From the NCBI GenBank assembly GCA_017396945.1, contig JAFQKI010000009.1, positions 62,001 to 126,000 of the forward strand: 64,000 nucleotides of DNA. Reading direction: 5' to 3'. A program made the position numbers and the translations under genes. Under the pieces are notes generated by a model. It made no database searches. It was not told the DNA's origin and saw only the letters and a program-made list of their open reading frames with translations. This stretch comes from Muribaculaceae bacterium. GTDB lineage: Bacteria; Bacteroidota; Bacteroidia; Bacteroidales; Muribaculaceae. This document shows positions 27,001 through 36,076 of the stretch, in pieces (the first letter of the stretch is position 1; every line of letters begins with the position of its first letter).

Positions 27001-27033
27001 AAGAGACTGCATTATGGTGCAGTCTCTTTTTGT
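27001..27033 (+). terminator. Intrinsic terminator of the rpsF-rpsR-rplI operon
   Basis: An 11-bp perfect stem (27001-27011 with 27018-27028) has a 6-base loop and is followed by TTTTTG. Confidence 0.92.
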
Positions 27034-27201
27034 TTTTATATTATTCTTGTTTTACTCTAATTTGGTTAAATTTTTCTTGTGTTTAATTGTGGCTTAAAAT
27101 AATATGCCACGAGAATTGATAGCTTAAAATTTTATAATGGAGTGGTGGATTGTTGAAATTTTTGTAACTTCGCCGTTATAAATAAATGTTGCCTTAATGC
27201 C

Positions 27202-28650
27202 ATGCTTGCCACTGTATATTATGGAATAAATATGACATGGGTTTATTGGGTGATGGTCGCCATATATGCGGTGACCATACTCAGTATTATCGCCGTGATT
27301 TTATCGGAAAATAGAAATCCGGTAAAATCGTTGGCATGGGTTACTATATTGCTTGTTGTCCCGGCAGTCGGGCTTGTAATATATCTGTTTTTTGGTCGCA
27401 GTATCAAGAATACACGTATGATTTCTCGACGAAAAAGAAGATTTCTAAAGAAACAAAGTCGATACCATAAACGTGAGTATGGAGATTTGCATCTATCTAA
27501 AGAAAGTATTCAGCAGATACAGTTGGCAAAAGCCCTATCCGGATCCGGATATTATGATAGAAATGATGTCGTTGTTTATAATTCGGGAGAAGATAAATTT
27601 AATGCGTTTGAATCAGATTTAAAATCGGCTCAAAAATTTATTAACCTTCAGTATTATATAATTGAAGATGATGAGATTGGAAATCGCATAGCTGATATTC
27701 TTGTAGAGAGGGCTAAGGCTGGTGTAGAGGTTCGCGTAATATATGATCATGTCGGCTCTTTTAAGACAAAACGCAGATACTTTAGGCGGTTGGAGGAAGC
27801 CGGGGTGATGGCTCATCCGTTTTTTAAGGTTACGTTCCCATCCTTTGGGGCGAAATTGAATTGGCGTAATCATCGCAAACTGTGTGTTATTGACGGACGT
27901 ATTGGCTATATCGGTGGAATGAATATCGCAGACCGATATATAAAAGGGACTAAATATGGGGTATGGCGTGATTGTCATTTGAGGGTAACCGGTGCCGCAA
28001 TAGAAGCTCTGCAATTCTCTTTTGCGGTTGATTGGAGTTTCATGGGGCAATCATTGCCTGATGAACCACAATTGGTTGATGCCGATAGCTTAGGGAGCGG
28101 AAATGTGGGTATTCAATTGGTGTCAAGCGGTCCGACAAGCCAATGGAGTAATATCGCATTGCTGTTTCTTAAAGCAATAGGGAATGCCAAAAAGAGCATT
28201 TGGATACAAACTCCTTATTTCTTGCCGACAGAAAGTTTGTTGAAAGCATTGCAGAGCGCTGCTTTGTCAAAGGTTGATGTGCGCATTATGATACCGCGCA
28301 ATTCCGATTCGATCTTGTTGAGATATGCCTCATTTTCATATATACAAGAGTGTCTTAATGCGGGGATAAAAATATATTTGTATGATGCTGGAATGTTGCA
28401 TAGTAAGACGATTGTTATTGATGAAGAATTTGCGACGATTGGTTCAACTAATTTTGATTTCCGTAGTTTTGAGCATAATTTTGAGGCAAATATGTTTATA
28501 TATTCTCGTGAGATAAATCAACAAATGCGCGAGGTGTTTAACGAAGACATGAAAAAATCTATACGAGTGGCTTCTAGTCGTTGGCGTCATCGTAATTGGA
28601 AAGAAAAAACCTTGGAATCAATACTCCGTCCTTTAAGCCCTATTCTTTAA
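27202..28650 (+). CDS. cls: Cardiolipin synthase
   Basis: This 482-residue phospholipase-D-superfamily enzyme condenses two phosphatidylglycerols to cardiolipin. Two N-terminal membrane helices (~10-70) anchor it. The two catalytic HKD motifs are HRKLCVIDGRIGYIGGMN (~residues 225-242) and HSKTIVIDEEFATIGSTN (~395-412). ATG 27202 was taken as the start; a second in-frame Met ten codons later is possible. The only gene-free sequence before it (27034-27201) shows a TAACTTCG that is close to a -7 box. Confidence 0.92.
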   Translation: MLATVYYGINMTWVYWVMVAIYAVTILSIIAVILSENRNPVKSLAWVTILLVVPAVGLVIYLFFGRSIKNTRMISRRKRRFLKKQSRYHKREYGDLHLSKESIQQIQLAKALSGSGYYDRNDVVVYNSGEDKFNAFESDLKSAQKFINLQYYIIEDDEIGNRIADILVERAKAGVEVRVIYDHVGSFKTKRRYFRRLEEAGVMAHPFFKVTFPSFGAKLNWRNHRKLCVIDGRIGYIGGMNIADRYIKGTKYGVWRDCHLRVTGAAIEALQFSFAVDWSFMGQSLPDEPQLVDADSLGSGNVGIQLVSSGPTSQWSNIALLFLKAIGNAKKSIWIQTPYFLPTESLLKALQSAALSKVDVRIMIPRNSDSILLRYASFSYIQECLNAGIKIYLYDAGMLHSKTIVIDEEFATIGSTNFDFRSFEHNFEANMFIYSREINQQMREVFNEDMKKSIRVASSRWRHRNWKEKTLESILRPLSPIL

Positions 28651-28766
28651 AGATTTCCTATAATATCTAATAGGAAATAGCTTTTATAATTTTTTATTTC
28701 AAAAAAAATGGATAAAACGTGGCGGAATAAAAAAAAATCGCTACTTTTGTAAAAATTTGGATTGAA

Positions 28767-29060
28767 ATGGCTGGTGAACTACAGCAAACACTTGAACGTT
28801 TACGCAATAAATCAACTCTTTTGGTTGACCGATATAATGCGTTGTGCCGGAGTAAAGCCGATGCCGATGTTCGCATTAAGGAAATGAGCGAAATTATCGA
28901 GCGTCAGAAGGCGGAATTAGAGCGTTTAAGTTCTGAGATTGAATATCTCAAAATCGCTACGACATTGGTCCCAGATCGTAAAGAGGTGGAGCGTAGCCGA
29001 GCTGTTTTATCCGGATTAGTGCGGGAAATCGACAAATGCATCTTGGAATTAAAAGAATGA
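28767..29060 (+). CDS. Coiled-coil protein upstream of zapA
   Basis: This 97-residue protein is nearly all helix with heptad-like spacing (LERLRNKSTLLVDRY, EIIERQKAELERLSSEIEYL). It lies 4 bp before zapA. In other bacteria ZapB is a coiled-coil partner of the Z-ring, so a role in division is suggested by position and shape only; sequence similarity to ZapB is not evident. No membrane segment is seen. A region TCGCTACTTTTG just upstream (TACTTTTG, 28741-28748) is a good -7 match for its promoter. Confidence 0.75.
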   Translation: MAGELQQTLERLRNKSTLLVDRYNALCRSKADADVRIKEMSEIIERQKAELERLSSEIEYLKIATTLVPDRKEVERSRAVLSGLVREIDKCILELKE

Positions 29061-29064
29061 TGCA

Positions 29065-29355
29065 ATGACAGATAAACAAAATATAACTATAAAGATAGCC
29101 GATTTGCCAAAAATTCCGCTCACAATAAATCGTGAGGATGAGGAATTGGTGAGGATTGCCGAGTCAAATGTCAATTCTTTATGGGCTGATTGGTGCCATC
29201 GTTTTAAGGACAAAACCTCTAAAGAGGTGCTTGCAATGGTGGCCTATCAATATGCAAAACTATACTATGCCAATACCGCAATTGCTCAGATGGTTAATGA
29301 AACGCTTGAGGATTTTGAAAAAGAATTGGATGGTATATTACTAAACGTCGAATAG
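29065..29355 (+). CDS. zapA: Cell division protein ZapA
   Basis: This 96-residue protein has the ZapA fold order: a beta N-terminus (ITIKIADLPKIPLTINREDEEL) followed by long helices (RIAESNVNSLWADW, VLAMVAYQYAKLYY). ZapA crosslinks FtsZ filaments at midcell. It is coupled to the coiled-coil gene by a 4-bp gap and followed by the 6S-like RNA region and rny. Confidence 0.85.
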   Translation: MTDKQNITIKIADLPKIPLTINREDEELVRIAESNVNSLWADWCHRFKDKTSKEVLAMVAYQYAKLYYANTAIAQMVNETLEDFEKELDGILLNVE

Positions 29356-29361
29356 AGATTT

Positions 29362-29462
29362 TGCGTTAGAGCGACATATAAAGTAGTTATATTCATACGA
29401 TAAGAGAATTAATTAACCGCACTCGCTGTCTTGGAAACCCCTGGACTGTTGGGTGCTTTTTT
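29362..29462 (+). ncRNA. ssrS: Candidate 6S RNA between zapA and rny
   Basis: The 137-bp zapA-rny gap ends in a stem (GCACTC 29419-29424 with GGGTGC 29451-29456, one T-G pair) followed by six T residues, like the 3' end of a small RNA. The position right after zapA is where 6S RNA is found in several bacteria, and I recall the same order zapA-ssrS-rny in Bacteroides. The internal open bubble expected of 6S could form but I cannot fold it reliably. The boundaries are approximate. Confidence 0.5.
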
Positions 29463-29492
29463 AGTATAAACATAAAACAAAAAATAACAACA

Positions 29493-31034
29493 ATGGAAAT
29501 ACTTTATTATGCATTAGTTGGCATTGTGGCACTGTTGATTGGTGTTGTTTGTACGCTTATTGTGCAAAAATCACTCGCTCGCAGTCGTGCCAAATTGATT
29601 ATCGATGAAGCCAATCGCGACGCAGAAACTATTAAGAAAAACAAACTGTTGGAAGCTCGTGAAGAGGAACTGAAAATACTTGCTGAAGCAGAAAAGCAAG
29701 CAAACAATCGTTTGGCTAAAGTTCAAACTGCTGAAGCTCGTCAAAAACAACGTGAGTTACAACTCAACCAACAACAAAGCGACAATCAACGTCAACGCAA
29801 TGAGATTGAGGCGACAAAAGCCAATCTTGAAGCTCAACAAAATGTCGTAGAGCAAAAACAACTTGAATTAGACAAATTACACCTTATTGCTCAAGAAGAA
29901 CTTGAACATATCTCAGGATTGTCTTCAGAAGAAGCTAAAGAGAAACTCATCGAGTCGCTTAAAGATGAAGCTAAAACTGCGGCGGCATCCTACATCAATG
30001 ACATCATGGATGAAGCTAAGATGACAGCAAATAAAGAAGCGAAACGCATCGTGGTTCAATCAATTCAACGTGTTGCGACCGAAACTGCGATTGAAAATTC
30101 AGTAACAGTTTTCCATATTGATTCTGATGAAATCAAAGGTCGCATTATAGGTCGTGAAGGCCGTAATATCCGTGCCCTTGAAGCAGCTACAGGTATTGAG
30201 ATTATCGTTGATGACACTCCCGAGGCTATTGTGCTTTCGGGCTTTGACCCTGTACGTCGTGAGATTGCCCGCCTCGCTCTTCATCAACTTGTTGCTGATG
30301 GTCGCATTCACCCTGCTCGCATTGAAGAAGTGGTTGCCAAAGTGCGCCGTCAGATTGAGGAAGAAATTATTGAAACCGGAAAACGTACTGCGATTGACCT
30401 TGGTATTCATGGTTTGCATCCCGATTTAATTCGTTTGGTGGGTAAAATGAAATATCGTTCAAGCTATGGTCAAAACTTGTTGCAACACGCTCGCGAGACT
30501 GCAAACTTGTGTGCTATTATGGCTTCTGAACTTGGTTTAAATCCCAAGAAAGCACGTCGTGCCGGATTGCTTCATGACATCGGTAAAGTACCTGATGAAG
30601 ATCCCGAATTGCCACACGCAATTTATGGTATGAAACTTGCCGAAAAGTATAAAGAAAAGCCTGAAATATGCAATGCGATTGGTGCTCACCATGATGAAAT
30701 CGAGCAAACTACATTGCTTGCTCCTATTGTTCAAGTTTGTGATGCTATTTCTGGTGCACGTCCCGGCGCTCGTCGTGAAATTGTTGAAGCATATATCAAA
30801 CGTCTTAACGATTTGGAACAACTTGCTCTTTCTTATCCAGGTGTTATTAAGACCTATGCAATACAAGCGGGTCGTGAATTACGTGTAATTGTTGGTGCCG
30901 ATAAAATTGATGATGTGGAAACAGAAAAACTGTCGGCAGAAATCGCACGTCGCATTCAAGATGAGATGACATATCCGGGTCAAGTGAAAATCACCGTGAT
31001 ACGTGAAACACGATCTGTAAGTTTTGCTAAATAA
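29493..31034 (+). CDS. rny: Ribonuclease Y
   Basis: This 513-residue endoribonuclease initiates mRNA decay. It has an N-terminal membrane helix (~3-23), a long glutamine-rich coiled coil (~30-180), a KH RNA-binding domain ([15 protein letters not shown], ~residues 213-227), and an HD domain with the metal site HDIGKV (~residues 356-361). The length is normal. It starts 31 bp after the candidate 6S terminator. Confidence 0.95.
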   Translation: MEILYYALVGIVALLIGVVCTLIVQKSLARSRAKLIIDEANRDAETIKKNKLLEAREEELKILAEAEKQANNRLAKVQTAEARQKQRELQLNQQQSDNQRQRNEIEATKANLEAQQNVVEQKQLELDKLHLIAQEELEHISGLSSEEAKEKLIESLKDEAKTAAASYINDIMDEAKMTANKEAKRIVVQSIQRVATETAIENSVTVFHIDSDEIKGRIIGREGRNIRALEAATGIEIIVDDTPEAIVLSGFDPVRREIARLALHQLVADGRIHPARIEEVVAKVRRQIEEEIIETGKRTAIDLGIHGLHPDLIRLVGKMKYRSSYGQNLLQHARETANLCAIMASELGLNPKKARRAGLLHDIGKVPDEDPELPHAIYGMKLAEKYKEKPEICNAIGAHHDEIEQTTLLAPIVQVCDAISGARPGARREIVEAYIKRLNDLEQLALSYPGVIKTYAIQAGRELRVIVGADKIDDVETEKLSAEIARRIQDEMTYPGQVKITVIRETRSVSFAK

Positions 31035-31056
31035 TAGTAATCCAAGGTCATAAATT

Positions 31057-32355
31057 ATGGCAGACGAAAATACTATTGATAATACCATATCTGAATTGCC
31101 CGATCTTCCCGATCAATCATCGGCGATTGGCTACGATGAGCGGCGTAAAGAGCCACCTCGTGGTAAGTTGTATTGTTATGATTGGTTAGGCGATATCCCT
31201 GGTGGGTTGGCTGAATTTGATATGGTAGAAGTGCAGTTTAAGAATACTCGTAAGGGATACTATAAAAACAGTACCAATATCCCTCTTGAAAAGGGGGATA
31301 TGGTAGCTGTTGAAGCGTCTCCGGGTCATGATATTGGAGAAGTGACATTAACCGGTGAGTTGGTGAAACTTCAGATGAAGAAAGCCAACATTAAGCCCGA
31401 TGCAGAGATACGTCGTGTTTTCCGAAAAGCTAAACCTGCCGATCTTGAAAAATATGAGGAAGCCAAAGCCAAGGAGGTCGATACAATGATACGCTCGCGT
31501 AAAATCGCAGAGAGTCTTCAATTAAAAATGAAAATTGGCGATGTAGAGTATCAGGGAGATGGCAATAAAGCCATTTTCTACTATATTGCTGATGAGCGTG
31601 TCGATTTCCGTCAACTTATTAAAGTGCTTGCCGAGACATTCAAGGTGAGAATTGAAATGAAGCAGATTGGAGCCCGTCAAGAAGCCGGTCGCATCGGGGG
31701 CATAGGTCCCTGTGGTCGTCCGTTGTGTTGCTCAAGTTGGATGACGTCGTTTATCTCAGTCGCGACAAGTGCGGCTCGTTATCAGGATATTTCATTAAAT
31801 CCTCAGAAGTTGGCGGGACAATGTGCCAAACTTAAATGTTGCTTAAATTTTGAGGTAGATGCCTATGTGGAAGCCGTTAAGCGTATGCCGGCTAAGGATA
31901 TAAGACTTGAAACAGCCGATAATACATATTTCCACTTTAAAACAGATATTTTCAAGAGAGAAATTACATATTCTACCGATAAATCAATTCCGGCTAATTT
32001 GGTTACTATTGATGCTGCACGTGCATTTGAAATTATTGCAATGAATAAAAATGGTGAAAAACCACTCAAATTGCAGCGTGATGGCGACGAAAAACCTAAG
32101 GCGGTATCTGAGTTTGGAGATATTATAGGTCAAGACAGTCTTACCCGATTTGACAAGAAAAAGAAGAAAAAGAAAAAAAATAACAATAAGTTAAATGGTG
32201 TAGGAGAGGATAGTCGTCGCTCGGAAAATCAACCCGATGGAAGAAACTCTCGCAATGAAAGAGGCGATCGTCGCAATAGAAATCGAAATGGACGTGGCGG
32301 CACAAACAATCGTGGAGGTGAAAATAACAACAATCAACCACAAACCGATGCATAA
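31057..32355 (+). CDS. PSP1-domain protein (RicT/YaaT-like)
   Basis: This 432-residue protein contains a PSP1 domain with the cysteine-rich core GPCGRPLCCSSW (~residues 224-235) and CAKLKCCLNFE (~258-268). In Bacillus the homologous RicT binds Fe-S clusters in the Ric complex, which acts with RNase Y in mRNA maturation. Its position 22 bp after rny fits that partnership. The C-terminal ~80 residues are a low-complexity basic tail (a run of Lys, then Asn/Arg/Gly repeats), probably disordered and RNA-binding. It overlaps gldH by 8 bp. Confidence 0.88.
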   Translation: MADENTIDNTISELPDLPDQSSAIGYDERRKEPPRGKLYCYDWLGDIPGGLAEFDMVEVQFKNTRKGYYKNSTNIPLEKGDMVAVEASPGHDIGEVTLTGELVKLQMKKANIKPDAEIRRVFRKAKPADLEKYEEAKAKEVDTMIRSRKIAESLQLKMKIGDVEYQGDGNKAIFYYIADERVDFRQLIKVLAETFKVRIEMKQIGARQEAGRIGGIGPCGRPLCCSSWMTSFISVATSAARYQDISLNPQKLAGQCAKLKCCLNFEVDAYVEAVKRMPAKDIRLETADNTYFHFKTDIFKREITYSTDKSIPANLVTIDAARAFEIIAMNKNGEKPLKLQRDGDEKPKAVSEFGDIIGQDSLTRFDKKKKKKKKNNNKLNGVGEDSRRSENQPDGRNSRNERGDRRNRNRNGRGGTNNRGGENNNNQPQTDA

Positions 32356-32821
32356 ACAATGCTGTGTCATGCTCGTTATTATATTGTTGTTAATAGTACC
32401 ATCGTGTGCAATTGACAGAAATGAGTATAGCGAGTTTAAAGATATTCCGATTGATGGTTGGAAATATGATGATACGTTGATATTTACACCTCAACTTAAT
32501 GATTCTGTTGCGATAGGAGTGCTTGAGATTGCATTGCGTCATAACAATGACTATTTATACAGCAATCTGTGGCTTGAGGTTTCGTATTGTACTGCCATAG
32601 ACTCGATGATAGCAGTAGTCGATACCTTAAACATTGAGCTTGCCGATATATATGGTAAATGGCATGGTAGCGGTTCCGGTATGTTATATCAGTTATCAGA
32701 TTCCATTGCGACAGAATGTTCACTGAAAAGTGGAGTGCCTATAAAGGTGCGACACATAATGCGTGATGATAATTTGACAGGAATTGAACAGGTAGGTATT
32801 ACATTTACTCCAAATGATTGA
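32348..32821 (+). CDS. gldH: Gliding-motility-type lipoprotein GldH
   Basis: From the ATG at 32348 the protein has 157 residues with a lipoprotein signal (lipobox IVPSC). A longer frame from 32237 is rejected because it runs inside the preceding gene. The body resembles GldH, including the WLEVSYCTAIDS and DIYGKWHGSGSG regions. GldH is needed for gliding in Flavobacterium but is also widespread in non-gliding Bacteroidales, where its role is unclear. It overlaps the upstream gene by 8 bp and the HAD gene by 8 bp. Confidence 0.8.
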   Translation: MHKQCCVMLVIILLLIVPSCAIDRNEYSEFKDIPIDGWKYDDTLIFTPQLNDSVAIGVLEIALRHNNDYLYSNLWLEVSYCTAIDSMIAVVDTLNIELADIYGKWHGSGSGMLYQLSDSIATECSLKSGVPIKVRHIMRDDNLTGIEQVGITFTPND

Positions 32822-33452
32822 ATTGCGTGATTGTGATAGTATAATTTTTGATATGGATGGCACTCTATGGGATGCTGTTGATTCATATTGTAAAATTTGG
32901 GATGCGACGTTTGAGCAAATGGGATTTAAGGTTGATAAAATTCCTCGTCAAACGTTGTTGGAATGTATGGGATTGCCTATTGATGAGATATTCAGACGTA
33001 TAGTGACTATTAATGTTGATGCTACAAAGTTTCTTGAATTGCTTGACGAAAACGAACGTGATATGATGCCGATTTTAGGCGGTCAATTATACAACGGAGT
33101 CTTTGACGGCATTAAGCGACTCGCATCAACTTATAAATTATTTATGGTTAGTAATTGTGGCACTGACGGATTGAAAAATTTCTTGAATTTTACGCAATTA
33201 AAACCATACTTTGTAGATACCCTCACATTTGGAGAAACCCATTTAAGTAAGACCGATAACATAAAATTAATAGTTTCTCGCAATAAATTAGGAAGCCCTG
33301 TTTATGTGGGAGATACTCAGGGTGATTGTGATGCAGCGCATCAAGCAAGGTTGCCTATGGTGTTTGCTCGATATGGATTTGGCTCTTGTTGTAATGCCGA
33401 GTTTGAAGTTGAAACTTTTTGCGACTTGGTTAATTTGTTTATTAAAGAATAA
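32814..33452 (+). CDS. HAD-superfamily phosphatase
   Basis: This 212-residue HAD hydrolase shows motif I DMDGTLWDA (~residues 14-22; nucleophile Asp), motif II SNCG, and motif IV YVGDTQGDCDAA. The helical cap between motifs I and II suggests the phosphoglycolate-phosphatase/beta-phosphoglucomutase-like subfamily. The substrate is unknown. It is translationally coupled to gldH (8-bp overlap) and 2 bp from the peptidase gene. Confidence 0.85.
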   Translation: MIELRDCDSIIFDMDGTLWDAVDSYCKIWDATFEQMGFKVDKIPRQTLLECMGLPIDEIFRRIVTINVDATKFLELLDENERDMMPILGGQLYNGVFDGIKRLASTYKLFMVSNCGTDGLKNFLNFTQLKPYFVDTLTFGETHLSKTDNIKLIVSRNKLGSPVYVGDTQGDCDAAHQARLPMVFARYGFGSCCNAEFEVETFCDLVNLFIKE

Positions 33453-33454
33453 AT

Positions 33455-34636
33455 ATGGAAACATTATTATTGATTTCTCAAGAGGAAGTTTCACAGAGGA
33501 TTTCAAAAATACAACAAGGTCTTTTTGTGCAAAACATAGGGGCTGCGTTGATTTGCGATAATGCCAATATATATTATTGTAGCGGTCGGGTGTTTAATGG
33601 ATATGTGTATATACCATCAGAGGGAGATGCGCTTTATTTTGTGCGTCGTCCGGTTGAATTGACAGGAGAACGTGTTATTTATATACGCAAACCTGAAGAT
33701 ATCCCGGCATTGTTAGCTGAACAAGGTTATGCCCTGCCCGAAACTATTGGGTTAGAGTTGGACTTAATACCATATTCGGTAGCTCAACGCCTTGTGAGCC
33801 TGTTTGCCAATGCTAAGATGAATAATGTTTCGGCAGTAATGCGTCAGGCGCGTTCTATAAAAACCGCCTATGAGATAGAACAATTACGTCAATCCGGTAT
33901 TAAACATGAATATGTCTATAGTAATGTACCATCATTATATCATGATGGAATGACCGATATGGAATTGCAAGTGGAAATAGAACGAGCATTACGCCTTGCC
34001 GGTTGTATAGGCAAATTCCGTATCAGTGGAAATTCTATGGAAATTCACATGGGAAATCTGATTTGTGGTGACAATGCCGATAGCCCATCGCCATATGACT
34101 TTGCTATGGGCGGAGCCGGCGTTGATCCGTCATTGCCGGTTGGAAGTGATGGTACTATGATAATCCCCGGAATGACTGTAATGGTTGATATGAACGGTAA
34201 CTTTACCGGTTATATGACAGATATGACAAGAACATTTTCAGTAGGTAAAGTTAATGACTTGGCTCAAAAGGCTCATAATTGCTCTATTGAAATTTGTCAT
34301 CAACTTGCAGATATGGCAAAGCCCGGAGTTGAAGCCAAAGCCTTATATAATCGAGCAATTGAGATTGTTACAGATGCCGGTTTTGAAGATTATTTCATGG
34401 GGCATCGTCAGAAAGCCGGGTTTATTGGTCATGGCGTCGGAATTGAAGTAAATGAGTCTCCGGTTATAGCACCTCGCAGTAGAGACGTGCTTTGTGAAGG
34501 TAATGTGATTGCTCTTGAACCGAAATTTGTTATCCCTGGAGTTGGTGCGGTAGGTATAGAAAATACCTATGTGGTAAAACTCGAGGGTATGGAATGTATA
34601 ACAAAAGCTACAGAAGAGATAATCGCATTGGATTAA
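33455..34636 (+). CDS. M24-family aminopeptidase (Xaa-Pro peptidase-like)
   Basis: This 393-residue protein has a creatinase-like N-terminal domain (~1-150) and a pita-bread catalytic domain. Metal ligands are visible as the two Asp in VDMNGNFTGYMTDMTRTF, the His in GHGVGIEVNE, and the two Glu in ALEPKFVIPG and GIENTYVV. It probably removes N-terminal residues ahead of proline from peptides in the cytoplasm. No signal peptide is present. It is co-transcribed with the HAD gene. Confidence 0.88.
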   Translation: METLLLISQEEVSQRISKIQQGLFVQNIGAALICDNANIYYCSGRVFNGYVYIPSEGDALYFVRRPVELTGERVIYIRKPEDIPALLAEQGYALPETIGLELDLIPYSVAQRLVSLFANAKMNNVSAVMRQARSIKTAYEIEQLRQSGIKHEYVYSNVPSLYHDGMTDMELQVEIERALRLAGCIGKFRISGNSMEIHMGNLICGDNADSPSPYDFAMGGAGVDPSLPVGSDGTMIIPGMTVMVDMNGNFTGYMTDMTRTFSVGKVNDLAQKAHNCSIEICHQLADMAKPGVEAKALYNRAIEIVTDAGFEDYFMGHRQKAGFIGHGVGIEVNESPVIAPRSRDVLCEGNVIALEPKFVIPGVGAVGIENTYVVKLEGMECITKATEEIIALD

Positions 34637-34649
34637 ATAAAGATGAAGA

Positions 34650-36068
34650 ATGCATCAGATAGGGAAGAAAATAGATAGTGAGATTTTTCATGTAGTTGGC
34701 AATGTCGCTGATACGCTTGGTAGAGAGTGCTATATAGTAGGTGGCTATGTGCGTGATTTGTTTTTAAATCGGCACTCCAAAGATATAGACTTCGTCACTG
34801 TAGGAAGTGGTATTGAAGTCGCGACTTCTGTAGCTCAACAATTTGGTCGCAAGGCTTATCTGAATGTGTTTAAAAATTTTGGTACGGCTCAAGTTAAATT
34901 CAGAGGCATTGAATTAGAATTTGTAGGGGCTCGTCGAGAGTCTTATCGACGAGATAGTCGCAAGCCGATTGTCGAAGATGGCACACTGGATGATGATTTG
35001 TCGCGTCGTGATTTTACAATCAATGCAATGGCTCTATGTGTCAATCAGAATCGTTTTGGAGAGTTGGTCGATAAATATGATGGAGTCGGGGATTTGGAAC
35101 GAGGTTTGATACGCACTCCGCTTGATCCCGACATCACTTTTAGTGACGACCCATTGAGAATGATGCGTGCTATACGTTTTGCGACTCAACTTGAATTTAC
35201 AATTTTTGATGAGACTTTTGATGCAATAACTCGCAATGCACAACGCATTGAAATTATATCAAAAGAGCGAGTAATGGATGAACTGATGAAGATTATGGCA
35301 TCACGTCGTCCATCGATTGGTTGGGAGTTGTTGTCGAAGTGTGGGTTGCTGAAATTGATATTTCCACAGTTGGCGGCTCTGAAAGGGGTAGAGACTGTTA
35401 ATGGTCGAGGCCACAAAGATAATTTTTATCACACGCTTGAAGTTTTGGACAATGTTGCGGCAAAGAGTGATAATGTGTGGTTGCGTTGGACTGCATTGTT
35501 GCATGATATTGCCAAACCGGTTACAAAGCGTTGGGATGAAAAAATAGGGTGGACTTTTCATAATCACAACTTTATAGGGGCAAAGATGATACCTCGCATA
35601 TTTCGTGAGATGAAATTCCCACTTAATGAGAAAATGAAGTATGTGCAAAAACTTGTTGAGTTACACATGCGTCCAATCGCTTTGGTTGAAGATGAAGTTA
35701 CCGATTCGGCTGTACGTCGATTGCTGTTTGATGCCGGTGATGATATTGATGACCTGATGTTGTTGTGTAATGCCGATATAACATCAAAAAATCCCGAAAA
35801 GGTGCGTCGTGTACTTGAAAACTTTGCGATTGTGCGTCGCAAACTTGTAGAAATTGAAGAAAAAGACCGCATACGTAATTTCCAACCACCTGTGTCGGGT
35901 GAGGAAATTATGGAGATTTTTGGATTAAGCCCTTCTCGTGAAGTTGGTTTGATAAAAGACAGTATCAAAGATGCAATTCTTGAGGGGATAATACCCAACG
36001 AGCGTGACGCCGCTTTAGAATATATGCACAAAACAGCCCATTCAATGGGTTTGTCACCCATTAAATAA
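34650..36068 (+). CDS. cca: CCA-adding tRNA nucleotidyltransferase with HD domain
   Basis: This 472-residue class II nucleotidyltransferase has the head motif GGYVRDLFL followed by catalytic DID (~residues 45-47) and RRDFTINAMAL. A C-terminal HD domain carries LLHDIAKP (~residues 285-292), which gives phosphodiesterase or phosphatase activities in related enzymes. It builds or repairs the 3' CCA, which the two tRNA-Arg genes in this window do not encode. It converges on nadE with an 8-bp gap. Confidence 0.9.
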   Translation: MHQIGKKIDSEIFHVVGNVADTLGRECYIVGGYVRDLFLNRHSKDIDFVTVGSGIEVATSVAQQFGRKAYLNVFKNFGTAQVKFRGIELEFVGARRESYRRDSRKPIVEDGTLDDDLSRRDFTINAMALCVNQNRFGELVDKYDGVGDLERGLIRTPLDPDITFSDDPLRMMRAIRFATQLEFTIFDETFDAITRNAQRIEIISKERVMDELMKIMASRRPSIGWELLSKCGLLKLIFPQLAALKGVETVNGRGHKDNFYHTLEVLDNVAAKSDNVWLRWTALLHDIAKPVTKRWDEKIGWTFHNHNFIGAKMIPRIFREMKFPLNEKMKYVQKLVELHMRPIALVEDEVTDSAVRRLLFDAGDDIDDLMLLCNADITSKNPEKVRRVLENFAIVRRKLVEIEEKDRIRNFQPPVSGEEIMEIFGLSPSREVGLIKDSIKDAILEGIIPNERDAALEYMHKTAHSMGLSPIK

Positions 36069-36076
36069 TAGCTTTA

